DNA from: DAOPYU01 sp942493245
Lineage (GTDB): Bacteria; Sumerlaeota; Sumerlaeia; UBA8349
Direction of reading: 5' to 3'
Assembly (NCBI GenBank): GCA_942493245.1
Contig: OW818685.1
Location: forward strand, 1,364,001-1,428,000
Length of the DNA stretch: 64,000 nucleotides
The notes below the pieces were generated by a model that saw nothing but the letters and a program-made list of their open reading frames with translations, searched no databases and was not told the DNA's origin. Positions 33,336 through 42,394 of the stretch are shown in pieces. The translations under genes and the position numbers were made by a program. Positions within the stretch are counted from its first letter, which is position 1, and every line of letters starts with the position of its first letter.

Positions 33336-34355
33336 CTAGATTGCCTCACCTTTGCGCCGGATGGTCTGGTGCCCATCCCGTCCGATCATGACCAGGGAAT
33401 CGGGAGGCATTGAGGCGGTGATCCACGTGTTGCCACCAATGGTCGAGCCTGCGCCAATCACCGTGTCGCCCCCCAGGATCGTCGCGCCCGCATAGATCGT
33501 CACGTTCGACTCGATCGTGGGGTGGCGTTTCCCGCCTTTGAGAATCGCGCCCGATTCGTCTTTCTTGAAACTCAGTGCGCCGAGTGTTACGCCCTGATAG
33601 AGTTTGACACCGTCCCCGATCTCGGCGGTTTCTCCGATGACGACGCCCGTTCCGTGATCAATGAAGAAATGCCGCCCGATATGAGCGCCCGGGTGAATAT
33701 CCACCCCCGTGTGGCTGTGCGAATACTCCGACATGATCCGCGGAATCAGAGGCACGCCGCTCAGATAAAGTTCGTGCGCGATCCGATGGACGGTGATGAC
33801 CGTGATGAACGGATAACTCGTACAGATTTCCTCGAGTGAGGACGCGGCTGGGTCGCCCTCGAAAGCCGCGTCAATGTCTTCCTTGAGGGCCTCGCGGATG
33901 GCGGGCAATTTTTCCAGAAGATGGGTCACCACCCCGATGGCGGAATGGTCGCATTCGGCCGACTCACAGTTCTGAAGCCGGCAGCGGTACCGGAAGGCCT
34001 TCGAGACCTGCTCGGTAAGAGCATCCGCTATCTCGGCCAGCAGACCGCCGATATAATACCCCTGATTCGACCGGCGAACCGAGTCCCCCCCGACATAGCC
34101 GGGGTAGATGATTTTGAAGAGCGCCGTCAGAATCTCATAGACCGCTTGCCGCCGGGGCAGATTGTACCCGTCAATATGGTTGATACCCTTGTCGTCCTCA
34201 TAGGTGGCCTCAATGGCTTTTACCACATTGGCGAGATGTTCCTTTTGCCACTTTGCAAGATCCGGATGCACGATCCTCACCTGCCTTTCATTTGTTTCGC
34301 ATTCCCGTTTCACAGGCCTGGATGCATTATTGGCCAAGTGAACTGACTCTAACAA
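33336..34355 (-). CDS. cysE: Serine O-acetyltransferase (SatA/EpsC-type)
   Basis: The 339-residue enzyme makes O-acetylserine for cysteine synthesis. The C-terminal left-handed beta-helix has the hexapeptide repeats and active-site histidines, for example HSHTGVDIHPGAHIGRHFFI and DHGTGVVIGETAEIGDGVKL, with a conserved GGKRHPTIESNVTIYAGATI. The N-terminal part is a long helical domain, giving the larger size of the SatA/EpsC subgroup. The frame opens with TTG at 34355, inside the end of the YyaL-like gene, with a poor ribosome-binding site; a GTG at 34280 preceded by AAAGGCAG is an alternative start. Coupling to the upstream gene is likely. No cysK lies nearby. Confidence 0.93.
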   Translation of the reverse strand: MLESVHLANNASRPVKRECETNERQVRIVHPDLAKWQKEHLANVVKAIEATYEDDKGINHIDGYNLPRRQAVYEILTALFKIIYPGYVGGDSVRRSNQGYYIGGLLAEIADALTEQVSKAFRYRCRLQNCESAECDHSAIGVVTHLLEKLPAIREALKEDIDAAFEGDPAASSLEEICTSYPFITVITVHRIAHELYLSGVPLIPRIMSEYSHSHTGVDIHPGAHIGRHFFIDHGTGVVIGETAEIGDGVKLYQGVTLGALSFKKDESGAILKGGKRHPTIESNVTIYAGATILGGDTVIGAGSTIGGNTWITASMPPDSLVMIGRDGHQTIRRKGEAI

Positions 34356-36493
34356 GATTCTGTTCTATTATCAACCGTCTTGCTGTCCAATATCTGAGCC
34401 AATTCTTCCGGAGAGTGCGTGGGGGACAGGCAGGTACGATTGTGGCATACATAGGCAGCCGGTTGTCCGTCTATCGGTTTCTTCCCGGCCAGAAGCGGCA
34501 TACGCTCGACCGCCGGACCCTCCTCGCGCTCTTCCGAAGCGCGAAAAGCCAGAATCCGGTTGGGTAGAAATCGCTCGGACAGGACTTGCCGAAACCGTCG
34601 GATACCCTCCGAGTTCCGTTCCCCGGTCAGGACGATATCGAGTGGAAGGCTCAGATGAAAGTCCAGGGAGAGTAACAGGTCAGTGCAGGCGAGAGGATGC
34701 CGGGTCAGCCCGTCTGCCACAAGGGAGAAAACCCGCTCAGCCCGGTTCGTATAATCCGGCTTGTCCAGGAAACGTGCCAGTCGGAGCAATCCCAGGGTCG
34801 CGGAAGCGTTTCCGGAAGAAATCCCATTGTCCCAGGCCGGCTTCGTTCGCACCAGCACGTTCTGATGATCTCCAGAGGTATAGAAAAATCCCCCTTCCTC
34901 TTCATCCCAGAAGTCCGTAAGAAGGGTTTGCATCAATATATCCGCTTCGCTCAACCATCGGGAATCGAAGGTGGATTCGTACAAGTCGAGAAAACCCAGG
35001 ATGACTTCGGCATAGTCGTCGAGGAACCCGGGGATGGTTTCCGGGGACGCGGTGTGTTGAGGGGAGTAACAATGCGACAATTTTCCCTGGTCGGTCATCT
35101 TGTCCAGTAGAAAGCGGGCGGTTTCCTCCGCGGCCACCCGGTAGGGTTCCGAATCCAGGATCTGGGCGGCGCAGGACAGGGCCGATAGTGTCATCCCATT
35201 CCACGAGGCGATGATTTTGGTGTCTTTTGAAGGACCGGGACGATTGGCGCGGTAAGCAAAAAGATCGGAGCGAAGCGTTTCAAGCCGTTTGGCGTCGAGT
35301 TCTGGCGTCGGCCAGCGTTCTTCCGAGGGGTGGCCCAGTTGCAGAACCGCCCCCCCTGCTTCGCAAGAGCCGGAAGGGGTGACCCCATACAGGGAACAAA
35401 GGAAAGGGGCATTCTCCTGACCGGCCGCTTCCTCGATTTTCTGCGGGGTCCAAAGGTAAAACTCTCCCTCCTCGCCATTGTTGTCGGCATCCAGCGAAGC
35501 ATAAAACCCTCCGCAGGGATCCCGTATCTCACGCAGAAGAAAATCCAGCGTGCTCACGGCCACCTGTCTGTACCACGGCTTGTGGGTAATTTGCCAGGCT
35601 TCGAGGTAGGTCATGACCGCCGATGCGTTGTCGTAGAGCATTTTCTCAAAATGGGGGAGGCGCCATTGCCTATCGGTCGAGTAGCGGTGGAAGCCACCGC
35701 CGATCTGGTCGTAAATTCCCCCTCGCGCCATGCAGTCGAGTGTGAAGTCGGCGATCTGAAGCGCCTCGTATTGTCCGTTCCGGGCGTATTGAAGCAACAG
35801 AAATCGAAGGCCCGACCAGGAGGGAAACTTGGGTTGCGATCCGAAACCACCCCAGACGTGGTCGAACGTCCGGAAAAAATCATCCATGACCCGGCTGAAT
35901 AACGTGCTGTCCGGCTGGTTCCCATTCGATCGAACCGGCCTCCAGAATTCCCCCAGGGCTTTCCGCATTTCGGCGCCGTCCTGCTGGACTTGGTCGGTAG
36001 AATCGCGCCAGGCCTCCACAATAGATTGCAGAACATGTCGAAAAGCCGGGAGACCCGCGCGCTCGACCGGCGGGAAGTACGTGCCGCCCCAGAAGGGCGC
36101 GAGATCCGGTGTCAGGAAGACATTCAGAGGCCACCCTCCGGAACCGGTCATCAATTGGACCGCCGCCATGTAGATTTCGTCCAGGTCCGGTCGTTCTTCG
36201 CGATCCACCTTGATACTGACGAAATGTTTATTCAGAATTCGGGCTACCTGGGGATCTTCAAACGATTCTCGCTCCATCACGTGGCACCAGTGACAGGCCG
36301 AATACCCGATGGAAAGAAAAATCAGTTTTTTGTCCCGTTGCGCGCGTTCCAGCGCGGCGTCGGTCCAGGGGTACCAATCCACCGGATTCCCGGCGTGTTG
36401 GAGCAGATAGGGACTGCTTTGCCCCGCAAGGTGGTTGAGAATTTTCCCCTCTTGTTTCTCACTCTGGTCCGAGGTGTCAATGTCCGGCATCAT
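34349..36493 (-). CDS. YyaL/SSP411-family thioredoxin-domain protein (DUF255)
   Basis: The 714-residue protein belongs to the DUF255 family: an N-terminal thioredoxin-like domain (HLAGQSSPYLLQHAGNPVDW, then SIGYSACHWCHVMERESFED with a CHWC redox motif) followed by an (alpha/alpha)6 barrel like that of GlcNAc 2-epimerases. Motifs GGWPLNVFLTPDLAPFWGGT and DQIGGGFHRYSTDRQWRLPH are conserved in the family. No biochemical role is established. It has no export signal. It overlaps the serine acetyltransferase start by 7 bases. The first two codons are ATG; the ribosome-binding site is weak. Confidence 0.93.
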   Translation of the reverse strand: MMPDIDTSDQSEKQEGKILNHLAGQSSPYLLQHAGNPVDWYPWTDAALERAQRDKKLIFLSIGYSACHWCHVMERESFEDPQVARILNKHFVSIKVDREERPDLDEIYMAAVQLMTGSGGWPLNVFLTPDLAPFWGGTYFPPVERAGLPAFRHVLQSIVEAWRDSTDQVQQDGAEMRKALGEFWRPVRSNGNQPDSTLFSRVMDDFFRTFDHVWGGFGSQPKFPSWSGLRFLLLQYARNGQYEALQIADFTLDCMARGGIYDQIGGGFHRYSTDRQWRLPHFEKMLYDNASAVMTYLEAWQITHKPWYRQVAVSTLDFLLREIRDPCGGFYASLDADNNGEEGEFYLWTPQKIEEAAGQENAPFLCSLYGVTPSGSCEAGGAVLQLGHPSEERWPTPELDAKRLETLRSDLFAYRANRPGPSKDTKIIASWNGMTLSALSCAAQILDSEPYRVAAEETARFLLDKMTDQGKLSHCYSPQHTASPETIPGFLDDYAEVILGFLDLYESTFDSRWLSEADILMQTLLTDFWDEEEGGFFYTSGDHQNVLVRTKPAWDNGISSGNASATLGLLRLARFLDKPDYTNRAERVFSLVADGLTRHPLACTDLLLSLDFHLSLPLDIVLTGERNSEGIRRFRQVLSERFLPNRILAFRASEEREEGPAVERMPLLAGKKPIDGQPAAYVCHNRTCLSPTHSPEELAQILDSKTVDNRTESC

Positions 36494-36605
36494 GGTCGCA
36501 CTGTCTCTCGTGGGCCGAAGCGGATGTGTCTCAAAAAATTCCTTTGGAAATTAGCGCATCCGATTTCCCTGTTTTCATTCGAAACTTCGGGGGGATGGAT
36601 CTGAG

Positions 36606-37409
36606 TCAGGAAATACCGTGTTGGTTCGATGTCTCGGCTATTTCATCCCACACAACTTCCGAAACGACCTCTCCACTCAGGCTGAGGGTGATTTCCTTTA
36701 CGGGCACGGAGGAATTGGCCAGGATCGTGGCCTGGCGCACCAGACGGTTCAGCCCGGAACAGCACGGCACTTCCATGTGAAGAATTGTCAGACTTTTCAG
36801 GCCCGATCCCTCCAGAATCCCCACCATTTTGTCAATGTAATCTGCGACATTGTCCAGTTTCGGGCAGGCCAGCAGCATCGCGTGTCCCTTGAGGAAACGT
36901 TCGTGGAAATTAGCAACGGCCACCGGAACGCAATCCGCCACAATCAAAACGTCCGTATTGTACAGAAATGGGGCTGTTGGAGGAACCAGGCTCAATTGAA
37001 CCGGCCAGTGAGTCAATTGCGACGGCGAGAGTGAGGATACATTCGGTTGGGGAGTGGCTTTTTTCACCTCGCCCGGTTGGAACCGGGTTGCCGCCGGACA
37101 GGACGAGGCAAACGCATTCAGATTGCGCACCGCCGACCCTGGGCATCGGCCGCCCGTGTGCGCCGCTTGTTGCCGTTGACGCGCCAGGACCGCCTCCTCA
37201 TCGAACGCGTCCGCTTCCCGTTCCTCAATCGTAATCGCGCCTTCGGGACAACTCCCCAGGCACGCGCCCAGACCATCACAATAGACCTCGCTGACCAGCC
37301 GCGCTTTGCCGTCTATGATCTGGAGGGCGTTTTCGTGACAATTGACGATACAGTCGCCACACCCCGTGCATTTGGACTCGTCTATCTTGATGATTTTGCG
37401 TCTTGGCAT
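36606..37409 (-). CDS. Two-cluster ferredoxin-type Fe-S protein with C-terminal unknown domain
   Basis: The 267-residue protein starts PRRKIIKIDESKCTGCGDCI and carries two [4Fe-4S] sets, CTGCGDCIVNCHENAL and CDGLGACLGSCPEGAI, the second with an unusual CxxxxxC spacing. After a Gln/Ala-rich linker comes a domain with VLIVADCVPVAVANFHERFL and AMLLACPKLDNVADYIDKM, and a final VPCCSGLNRLV. I recognise this arrangement from ferredoxin-like proteins of anaerobes, whose function is not known to me. GGAGG precedes the ATG at 37409; the longer in-frame start reads through the upstream stem-loop and is not credible. It follows the peroxiredoxin gene on the same strand. Confidence 0.85.
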   Translation of the reverse strand: MPRRKIIKIDESKCTGCGDCIVNCHENALQIIDGKARLVSEVYCDGLGACLGSCPEGAITIEEREADAFDEEAVLARQRQQAAHTGGRCPGSAVRNLNAFASSCPAATRFQPGEVKKATPQPNVSSLSPSQLTHWPVQLSLVPPTAPFLYNTDVLIVADCVPVAVANFHERFLKGHAMLLACPKLDNVADYIDKMVGILEGSGLKSLTILHMEVPCCSGLNRLVRQATILANSSVPVKEITLSLSGEVVSEVVWDEIAETSNQHGIS

Positions 37410-37464
37410 TGTGGGAACCTCCAGAGTCTGATCTTTTGTGTTGAAACAGTCTTGATTCGTGTTT

Positions 37465-37516
37465 TCATTTTCCCGGGCGGAAGGCCTGAAGCCGGACTGT
37501 CCGCCCGGGAAAATGA
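37465..37516 (-). terminator. Stem-loop terminator of the peroxiredoxin gene
   Basis: Perfect 17-base arms TCATTTTCCCGGGCGGA (37465-37481) and its complement (37500-37516) begin 12 bases after the peroxiredoxin stop. The outer A-T part of the stem supplies a T-rich 3' side on the transcript, so it can work as an intrinsic terminator on the minus strand. Confidence 0.75.
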
Positions 37517-37527
37517 CCGACAGAGAA

Positions 37528-38121
37528 TTATTTCTGTTCTGCCAGATACTGCGACACTCCGTCGGCCGTGGGGGCCATCGCTTTGTCTCCGTTGTGCCAG
37601 TTGGCCGGGCACACCTCGCCATGTTGTTCAAAGTGGCGCAGGGCGTCCAGAGTCCGAATCGCCTCGTCCACGCTGCGGCCGATCGGCAGGTCGTTGATCA
37701 CGGCATGGCGAACCACGCCTCCCTTGTCAATCAGGAAGAGGCCGCGCAAAGCCACCGAACCGGGTTCCAAGAGCACGCCGAAACTTTTCGAAATCTGATG
37801 GCTCAAGTCCGAGACCAGCGGGTACTGGATGTTGCCGATGCCGCCTTTTTCCAGCGGGGTGTTTTTCCACGCCAGGTGGGTGAAGTGCGAGTCCACCGAA
37901 ACGCCGATCACTTCGCAGTCGCGTTTCTTGAATTCAGCGAGTTTCTTGTCGAAGGCGACGATTTCCGTCGGGCACACGAAGGTGAAGTCCAAGGGGTAGA
38001 AGAAGAGAACCACATACTTCCCCTGCTGGGCGGACAGTTGGAACTTATCATCGAAGGTATTGTTGGGCAGAACGGCGGTGGCGGTGAAATCCGGGGCTTG
38101 CTTCGTCACGAGGGTACACAT
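37528..38121 (-). CDS. Typical 2-Cys peroxiredoxin (AhpC/Prx1)
   Basis: The 197-residue enzyme reduces peroxides. The peroxidatic cysteine is in FFYPLDFTFVCPTEIVAFD and the resolving cysteine in HGEVCPANWHNGDKAM, with the C-terminal YLAEQK tail that marks the sensitive, eukaryote-like Prx1 type. AAGGAG lies at the correct distance from the ATG at 38121; an earlier in-frame ATG at 38184 adds residues with no homology. No AhpF or thioredoxin reductase is adjacent; rubredoxin and ferredoxin genes on the same strand suggest possible electron donors. Confidence 0.96.
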   Translation of the reverse strand: MCTLVTKQAPDFTATAVLPNNTFDDKFQLSAQQGKYVVLFFYPLDFTFVCPTEIVAFDKKLAEFKKRDCEVIGVSVDSHFTHLAWKNTPLEKGGIGNIQYPLVSDLSHQISKSFGVLLEPGSVALRGLFLIDKGGVVRHAVINDLPIGRSVDEAIRTLDALRHFEQHGEVCPANWHNGDKAMAPTADGVSQYLAEQK

Positions 38122-38187
38122 GTTTGGCTTCTCCTTGTTCAAGTGATTTGAGGACTCGGTCCGTCTGCAGGACGGGTCGGTCAATTG

Positions 38188-38427
38188 TTACCGGTCTCGT
38201 TCGTCTGAGTCGTTTGCGGCATAGGCCTCCCATAGGCCTCGAGCCGCATGGGTCTGCTTCTCGCGCTCAGCGCTTGCTCGTATTTTATATGCACAATCTC
38301 TTATCACACCGAAGAGCAAAACGCAACCATCATCCTCGCTGCTGGCCTCGCCTTCGTCGGCCAGAATAATCAGTTCGCGCGAATAATCGAGCGCTTTGCG
38401 GATGAATTGGCACGAGAGAGTATTCAT
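38188..38427 (-). CDS. Small conserved protein, function unknown
   Basis: The 79-residue protein reads MNTLSCQFIRKALDYSRELI and then ADEGEASSEDDGCVLLFGVI and RDCAYKIRASAEREKQTHAA. The combination CQFIRKALDYSRELI, DDGC and RDCAYKIR is strongly patterned and I recognise it from short proteins of anaerobic deltaproteobacteria-like organisms; the function is not known to me. It is predicted helical, with three conserved cysteines and no signal. GAGG lies before the ATG at 38427; the longer frame start at 38493 is not supported. It ends 66 bases before the peroxiredoxin start and could be co-transcribed with it. Confidence 0.7.
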   Translation of the reverse strand: MNTLSCQFIRKALDYSRELIILADEGEASSEDDGCVLLFGVIRDCAYKIRASAEREKQTHAARGLWEAYAANDSDERDR

Positions 38428-38826
38428 GATTTCAACCTCGCTTTCGCTCGGTGGTGTCGCATACGGTTCTCTTAGATGCATCTCTTGGGCCAAGTGTCTG
38501 AAAAATCGAGGAAGTTTCTTATCCTATTGGTATATAAGGAGATAGATTTGTTTTGTTGATGAGGTTTCTATGGGATCTGTTTCATAATTGTGTCTCGGGA
38601 AGATTCCTCGAATGTCTCACCTGTTGCCTTGCGTCTCAATTCAATCAGTTTTGAGACACTCGTTTGTCCCGCTCAGAAGAGAGTTCAGGTTTAGGGAAAT
38701 GAGTCTCACGGGTTGACGGAAGGCCCGGAATCCGATACAATACGAAACAATTGAGATGGATTCTCAATCGTGCAAACAATGTGCCGGTGGCGTGAGCCGC
38801 TCAAGCAACGGTGGGGAGGAAGTAAC
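38428..38826. other. Divergent AT-richer intergenic region
   Basis: I see no gene and no clear repeat in these bases. They are AT-richer than the surroundings and hold the promoters of the small unknown gene (minus) and the beta-helix gene (plus). GGGAGGAAGTAAC before 38827 is the ribosome-binding site of the latter. Confidence 0.5.
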
Positions 38827-40101
38827 ATGAACTGGAAACGGGGAGCGAGCGCGATCCTGATGGGGATATTGGTGGCGGTTCTGAGCGCCAGTGTTTCCGC
38901 GGAGACTTTGCAACAGCGGATTGATGCCGCCAAACCCGGCGAGGTGGTTGAGGTTCCGGCCGGGGTCTATCAGGAAACGATTGTCGTCAAGACGGGAGTC
39001 TGGCTGGTAGGCGCGGGACCGGATCAAACCGTTCTGGACGCGGGAGGCGCCGCAACGGCCGTGAAACTCTGGAATCAGGCGGCCCTGGTTGGGTTTACGG
39101 TCCGCAACGCGGTGACGGGTGTGAGCAGCGCGGATGGCTTTAACGGGATTTTCAACTGTCGTTTCACGGGTGTGCGGGCGATGGTCGTCAGTCTGAATCG
39201 CGGCGGCGGAGTGGTGGCAAACAGTTGGATCGAGGGGAATGGGATGAGTATCGGCGTTCTGCTCAACGCCTGTAGCGCCTGGCTCGTCAACAATACGGTT
39301 GCCGGACACGCGGAGGGGGTGCGTACCTGCAACTATTTCGATCCGACGTTGCGCGAGAATCGGATTGTGGACAATAAGACCGGTCTGATGGTGGGGCCCG
39401 GTATGCAGACCATCCTGGAAAAGAATCTGTTTGCCCGTAACAGCGCCGGGGATGTGAAGGGACAGGCGTCGCCGGAGGTTGATCCCGCCGCTGTTGCGCC
39501 CGGACAGCCCGCTCAACCCGCGCCGCTGGACCTTGAGGCCTGCCGTCAGATGATGAAGAAGGCCGAGGAGGACCAGGTGACCCGCCACCCGCTGCTGGTG
39601 TACGATCTTGGCGAAACGCTCGGGGCGTTCGATGTTACGGCGTTCTTCAACTGGGCCACCTTTGCCGTTTCCGCTTCGGAGCCGCTGACAACCCGCATTC
39701 AGCAGTATGAAGCGTTTGATCTGGTGGGGGAGAAGCCGCTCGAGGCGCAGTTCCAGGCGGATTATTCGTCGCTCAAACTGCCCACGGTTCTGGTCAACAG
39801 TCCCTCGATTCTCGAGCAGGGAACCTATCGGTACGCGCTTCAGAGCCGGTACGAAAATCCGCCTTCCTACTATCAGGAAGATTCGGGCGCGCTGGTGTTC
39901 AAACGCGAAACCACGGTGACCAACCTTCAGATCGTTCTGCCCGCCGGGCAGATTCCGACGGCGGTCAACTACCCGGCCACGTTCGAGCGCAAGGAGGGTC
40001 GAGTGGTGGTCAAGATTGTCTCGATTGGAACCAAGAAGGTCGAGATCCGGATGCGGGCCGAGGGTGCGGGGGAAGATCCCTACCACCTGCTGACTCGTTG
40101 A
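38827..40101 (+). CDS. Secreted right-handed beta-helix (pectate-lyase-like) protein
   Basis: The 424-residue product has a signal peptide (ILMGILVAVLSASVSA) and a parallel beta-helix: QQRIDAAKPGEVVEVPAGVY followed by rungs with asparagine ladders, such as NGIFNCRFTGVRAMVV, VVANSWIEGNGMSIGV and LLNACSAWLVNNTVAGH. The opening is that of the NosD/pectin-lyase-like group. A proline/alanine linker near residue 225 leads to a 190-residue C-terminal region of unknown type. No catalytic lyase or hydrolase residues are evident, so it may bind rather than cut polysaccharide. The ATG at 38827 has GGAGG upstream and gives a normal signal peptide; the in-frame ATG at 38770 does not. Confidence 0.78.
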   Translation: MNWKRGASAILMGILVAVLSASVSAETLQQRIDAAKPGEVVEVPAGVYQETIVVKTGVWLVGAGPDQTVLDAGGAATAVKLWNQAALVGFTVRNAVTGVSSADGFNGIFNCRFTGVRAMVVSLNRGGGVVANSWIEGNGMSIGVLLNACSAWLVNNTVAGHAEGVRTCNYFDPTLRENRIVDNKTGLMVGPGMQTILEKNLFARNSAGDVKGQASPEVDPAAVAPGQPAQPAPLDLEACRQMMKKAEEDQVTRHPLLVYDLGETLGAFDVTAFFNWATFAVSASEPLTTRIQQYEAFDLVGEKPLEAQFQADYSSLKLPTVLVNSPSILEQGTYRYALQSRYENPPSYYQEDSGALVFKRETTVTNLQIVLPAGQIPTAVNYPATFERKEGRVVVKIVSIGTKKVEIRMRAEGAGEDPYHLLTR

Positions 40102-40150
40102 TCGAGTGGAGTCTTCATCTCGTTTCGGGGCCGATGTCCCCAAAAGAATT

Positions 40151-40184
40151 CGCGGGCGGAACGTTTGAAGGCGTTCCGCCCGCG
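40151..40184. terminator. Bidirectional stem-loop between convergent genes
   Basis: Perfect 13-base arms CGCGGGCGGAACG (40151-40163) and its complement (40172-40184) lie 49 bases after the beta-helix gene stop and 27 bases after the stop of the opposing epimerase-like gene. No long T-run follows on either side. Confidence 0.7.
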
Positions 40185-40210
40185 CGTGTCTTCTGAAGAA
40201 GACTTGTTTC

Positions 40211-41131
40211 TTACGCCTCGAAGCTGTCGGCGGCGCGGTAGGCGGCGATCAGGGCTTCTTCGCCTTCTTTGTCCTTCTTGCTCTTGCCGTGTTCCATACA
40301 GAGCACACCGTCATACTTTTTCTCGTACAGGTGTTTGAAAACACTCTTGAAATTGATCTCACCGGTTCCCGGTTCCTGGCGGCCCGGATTGTCTCCCAGG
40401 TGGAAAGTGGCAATTTCCGACCAGGCGCGGTCAATGTTCGGGATCAGGTTCCCCTCGGTGATCTGCTGGTGGTAAATGTCGTTGACGATCTTGCAACTCT
40501 TGCGGTTGACGGCCCGGCAGATTTCAAAGGCCTGGGGAATCTTGGTCAGGAACAGACCCGGATGGTTCCAGCGGTTGAGCGGTTCGAGCACGAGCGTCAC
40601 GCCCGCTTCTTCCACCGCATCGCAGCAATAGCGCAGGTTGTCAATGACGTTGGCCGTCTGGTATTCCCACTCCAGCCGGTCGTCGTACTTGCCCGGCACC
40701 ACGAGCGCATACTGCGCGCCACACCGCTTCATGATCTCGACGCTCTGTTTCATTTTGTCGAGGAGCATCTTGCGGGTTTCTTCTTCCTTCAGGACGAACG
40801 TTTTGGCGCCGAAGTCGGCATAGAGCACGTACGGCCCGAGGGACATGCCCAACTCTTTCATTTTGGCGCCGATTTTCTCCTGCATTTCCGGCGATTCGCC
40901 GGGCAGGCCGTTGTGGAACATCGCCCGGAAACCCTGCTCGCGCATGAAGGTCAGGCGGCTGAGCGCATCGCCTCCCGCCAGTTTGCCGAACTCCCCCCAG
41001 CCGGGGGCGTACTTGAGTTTGAAATCGCCACTCTTGGGTTTGGGGGTGTCCTGCGCCCAAGCCGACGCAACGCCCATGGCGCCCGCGGCAATCGCCAGGG
41101 AACCGGCCTTCAAGATCTCTCTGCGGTCCAT
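40211..41131 (-). CDS. Tat-exported hydroxypyruvate-isomerase-like TIM barrel
   Basis: The 306-residue protein carries a twin-arginine signal (MDRREILKAGSLAIAAGAMG) and an AP-endonuclease-2/xylose-isomerase-like barrel closest to hydroxypyruvate isomerase. Expected metal ligands are visible: Glu in VTLVLEPLNRW, Asp in CKIVNDIYHQQ, a His in ATFHLGDNPGRQEPGTGEIN and a final Glu in GVLCMEHGKS. Exported members of this family are abundant in planctomycete-like bacteria, where substrates are mostly unknown sugars. AAGGAG precedes the ATG. The assignment to an isomerase or epimerase activity is by fold only. Confidence 0.87.
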   Translation of the reverse strand: MDRREILKAGSLAIAAGAMGVASAWAQDTPKPKSGDFKLKYAPGWGEFGKLAGGDALSRLTFMREQGFRAMFHNGLPGESPEMQEKIGAKMKELGMSLGPYVLYADFGAKTFVLKEEETRKMLLDKMKQSVEIMKRCGAQYALVVPGKYDDRLEWEYQTANVIDNLRYCCDAVEEAGVTLVLEPLNRWNHPGLFLTKIPQAFEICRAVNRKSCKIVNDIYHQQITEGNLIPNIDRAWSEIATFHLGDNPGRQEPGTGEINFKSVFKHLYEKKYDGVLCMEHGKSKKDKEGEEALIAAYRAADSFEA

Positions 41132-41388
41132 AATGTCTCCTTGTTTTCTTTCAGTTCATCCCAATACAGGCATTGGGAACAAGACTCGGGTTTGGGGGTT
41201 CCGGAATGTACGGGAAACTTGACTGCCCCCGCGTTTCCAGAAGTTCTCAACCCGAACCGATGGCGCAAGAATACCACCGGCCCAAAAGCCGTCAAGGGAA
41301 AAAGACCACGGGAAGACGCGTTTCCAGGAGGAAAACGATGGGCAAGGGTTGGGCTTTTTTACAGGAACATACTTCCGCCCTGTTTATC

Positions 41389-42309
41389 TCAAACCGTTTC
41401 GTCCTTCACCACATTGCTGAGCGTTCCCAGGTTGCCGACTTCGACTTCGACCAGATCGCCCGGTTCGAGGAAGACGGGTGGGGTCCGGAAGACGCCCACT
41501 CCGTGGGGGGAACCGGTGGCGATGACATCGCCGATCTCGAGTGTCACGAACCGGGAGATGAAGGAGATGAGAAACGCGACCGGGAAGATCATCTGCCCGG
41601 TGTTCGAGTCCTGCATCACCTGGCCGTTGACCCGGCATTGGATTGGCAGATTCTGCGGATCTCCCACTTCATCGGGTGTCACCAGATACGGCCCCATCGG
41701 CGCAAACGTGTCGCAGGATTTGCCCCGTACCCATTGGCCGTCGTTCTTCTGGAAATCCCGCGCGGTCACATCGTTCAGGTTCAAATACCCCCCCACATAT
41801 TGCAGGGCGTTTTCTTCGGGGACATTGTGTCCCTTTTGTCCGATGACCACTCCCAGCTCGGCCTCGAAGTCGAGTTGCCGGGTCTCCGGAGGACGCATGA
41901 TCGGCGCGCCGGGGTGTTGCACCGCTGTGGGAAATTTGGCGAACAGGATGGGGGTCTGGGGTTCCGGGACGTTTTGTTCCTTGCAGTGATCGCGGTAATT
42001 CTGCCCCACACAGACAATTTTCCCGGGACGCCCGACGGGCGCCTGAATCTGAACCTTGTCGGGATGGAAAAGCAGGGTTCCCCCCGTGCTCTGGTTCAAG
42101 GCCCAGGTGCAGCTTTCTACGATCCGGGCGCGGACCTCGGGCGTTGCCTCCAGATAGTCCCGTCCGGTCTCAAAAGAGCCGGGGGTGTCTTGCCAGTGGG
42201 CCAGATTGTAGAGTTGATAGCACGAGGAGATATCCAGAATGCCCAGTTGGGTCATGGCGCCCAGGCGGGGCTTGTTGGAAGTGTTCAGGGCAAAACTGAC
42301 CAGTTTCAT
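41389..42309 (-). CDS. Fumarylacetoacetate-hydrolase-family protein
   Basis: The 306-residue protein has the FAH fold of the 2-keto-acid hydratase/hydrolase kind. Metal-binding and catalytic blocks are PGKIVCVGQNYRDHCKE, LDFEAELGVVIGQKGHNV, YLNLNDVTARDFQKNDGQWV, GKSCDTFAPMGPYLVTPDEV and VIATGSPHGVG. Members cleave C-C bonds in acylpyruvates or decarboxylate oxaloacetate; this form, with an N-terminal domain of about 100 residues, resembles ureidoglycolate-lyase-like or 2,4-diketo-deoxy-sugar hydrolases of sugar-acid pathways. GAGGAG precedes the ATG. Substrate is not assigned; the neighbouring isomerase-like gene would be compatible with sugar-acid breakdown. Confidence 0.9.
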   Translation of the reverse strand: MKLVSFALNTSNKPRLGAMTQLGILDISSCYQLYNLAHWQDTPGSFETGRDYLEATPEVRARIVESCTWALNQSTGGTLLFHPDKVQIQAPVGRPGKIVCVGQNYRDHCKEQNVPEPQTPILFAKFPTAVQHPGAPIMRPPETRQLDFEAELGVVIGQKGHNVPEENALQYVGGYLNLNDVTARDFQKNDGQWVRGKSCDTFAPMGPYLVTPDEVGDPQNLPIQCRVNGQVMQDSNTGQMIFPVAFLISFISRFVTLEIGDVIATGSPHGVGVFRTPPVFLEPGDLVEVEVGNLGTLSNVVKDETV

Positions 42310-42394
42310 ATCCGGATCTCCTCGTTCTTTTGTTGTCTTGTCACCGCGCGCGGGGCGGGGAAATATCCGAAACAGACCGTTTCTGTCTCTGAAG

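Noticed and set aside
40289..41989. Plus-strand frame of 566 codons across the epimerase-like and FAH genes
   Set aside because: It spans two real opposite-strand genes and the gap between them; no motif in its translation.
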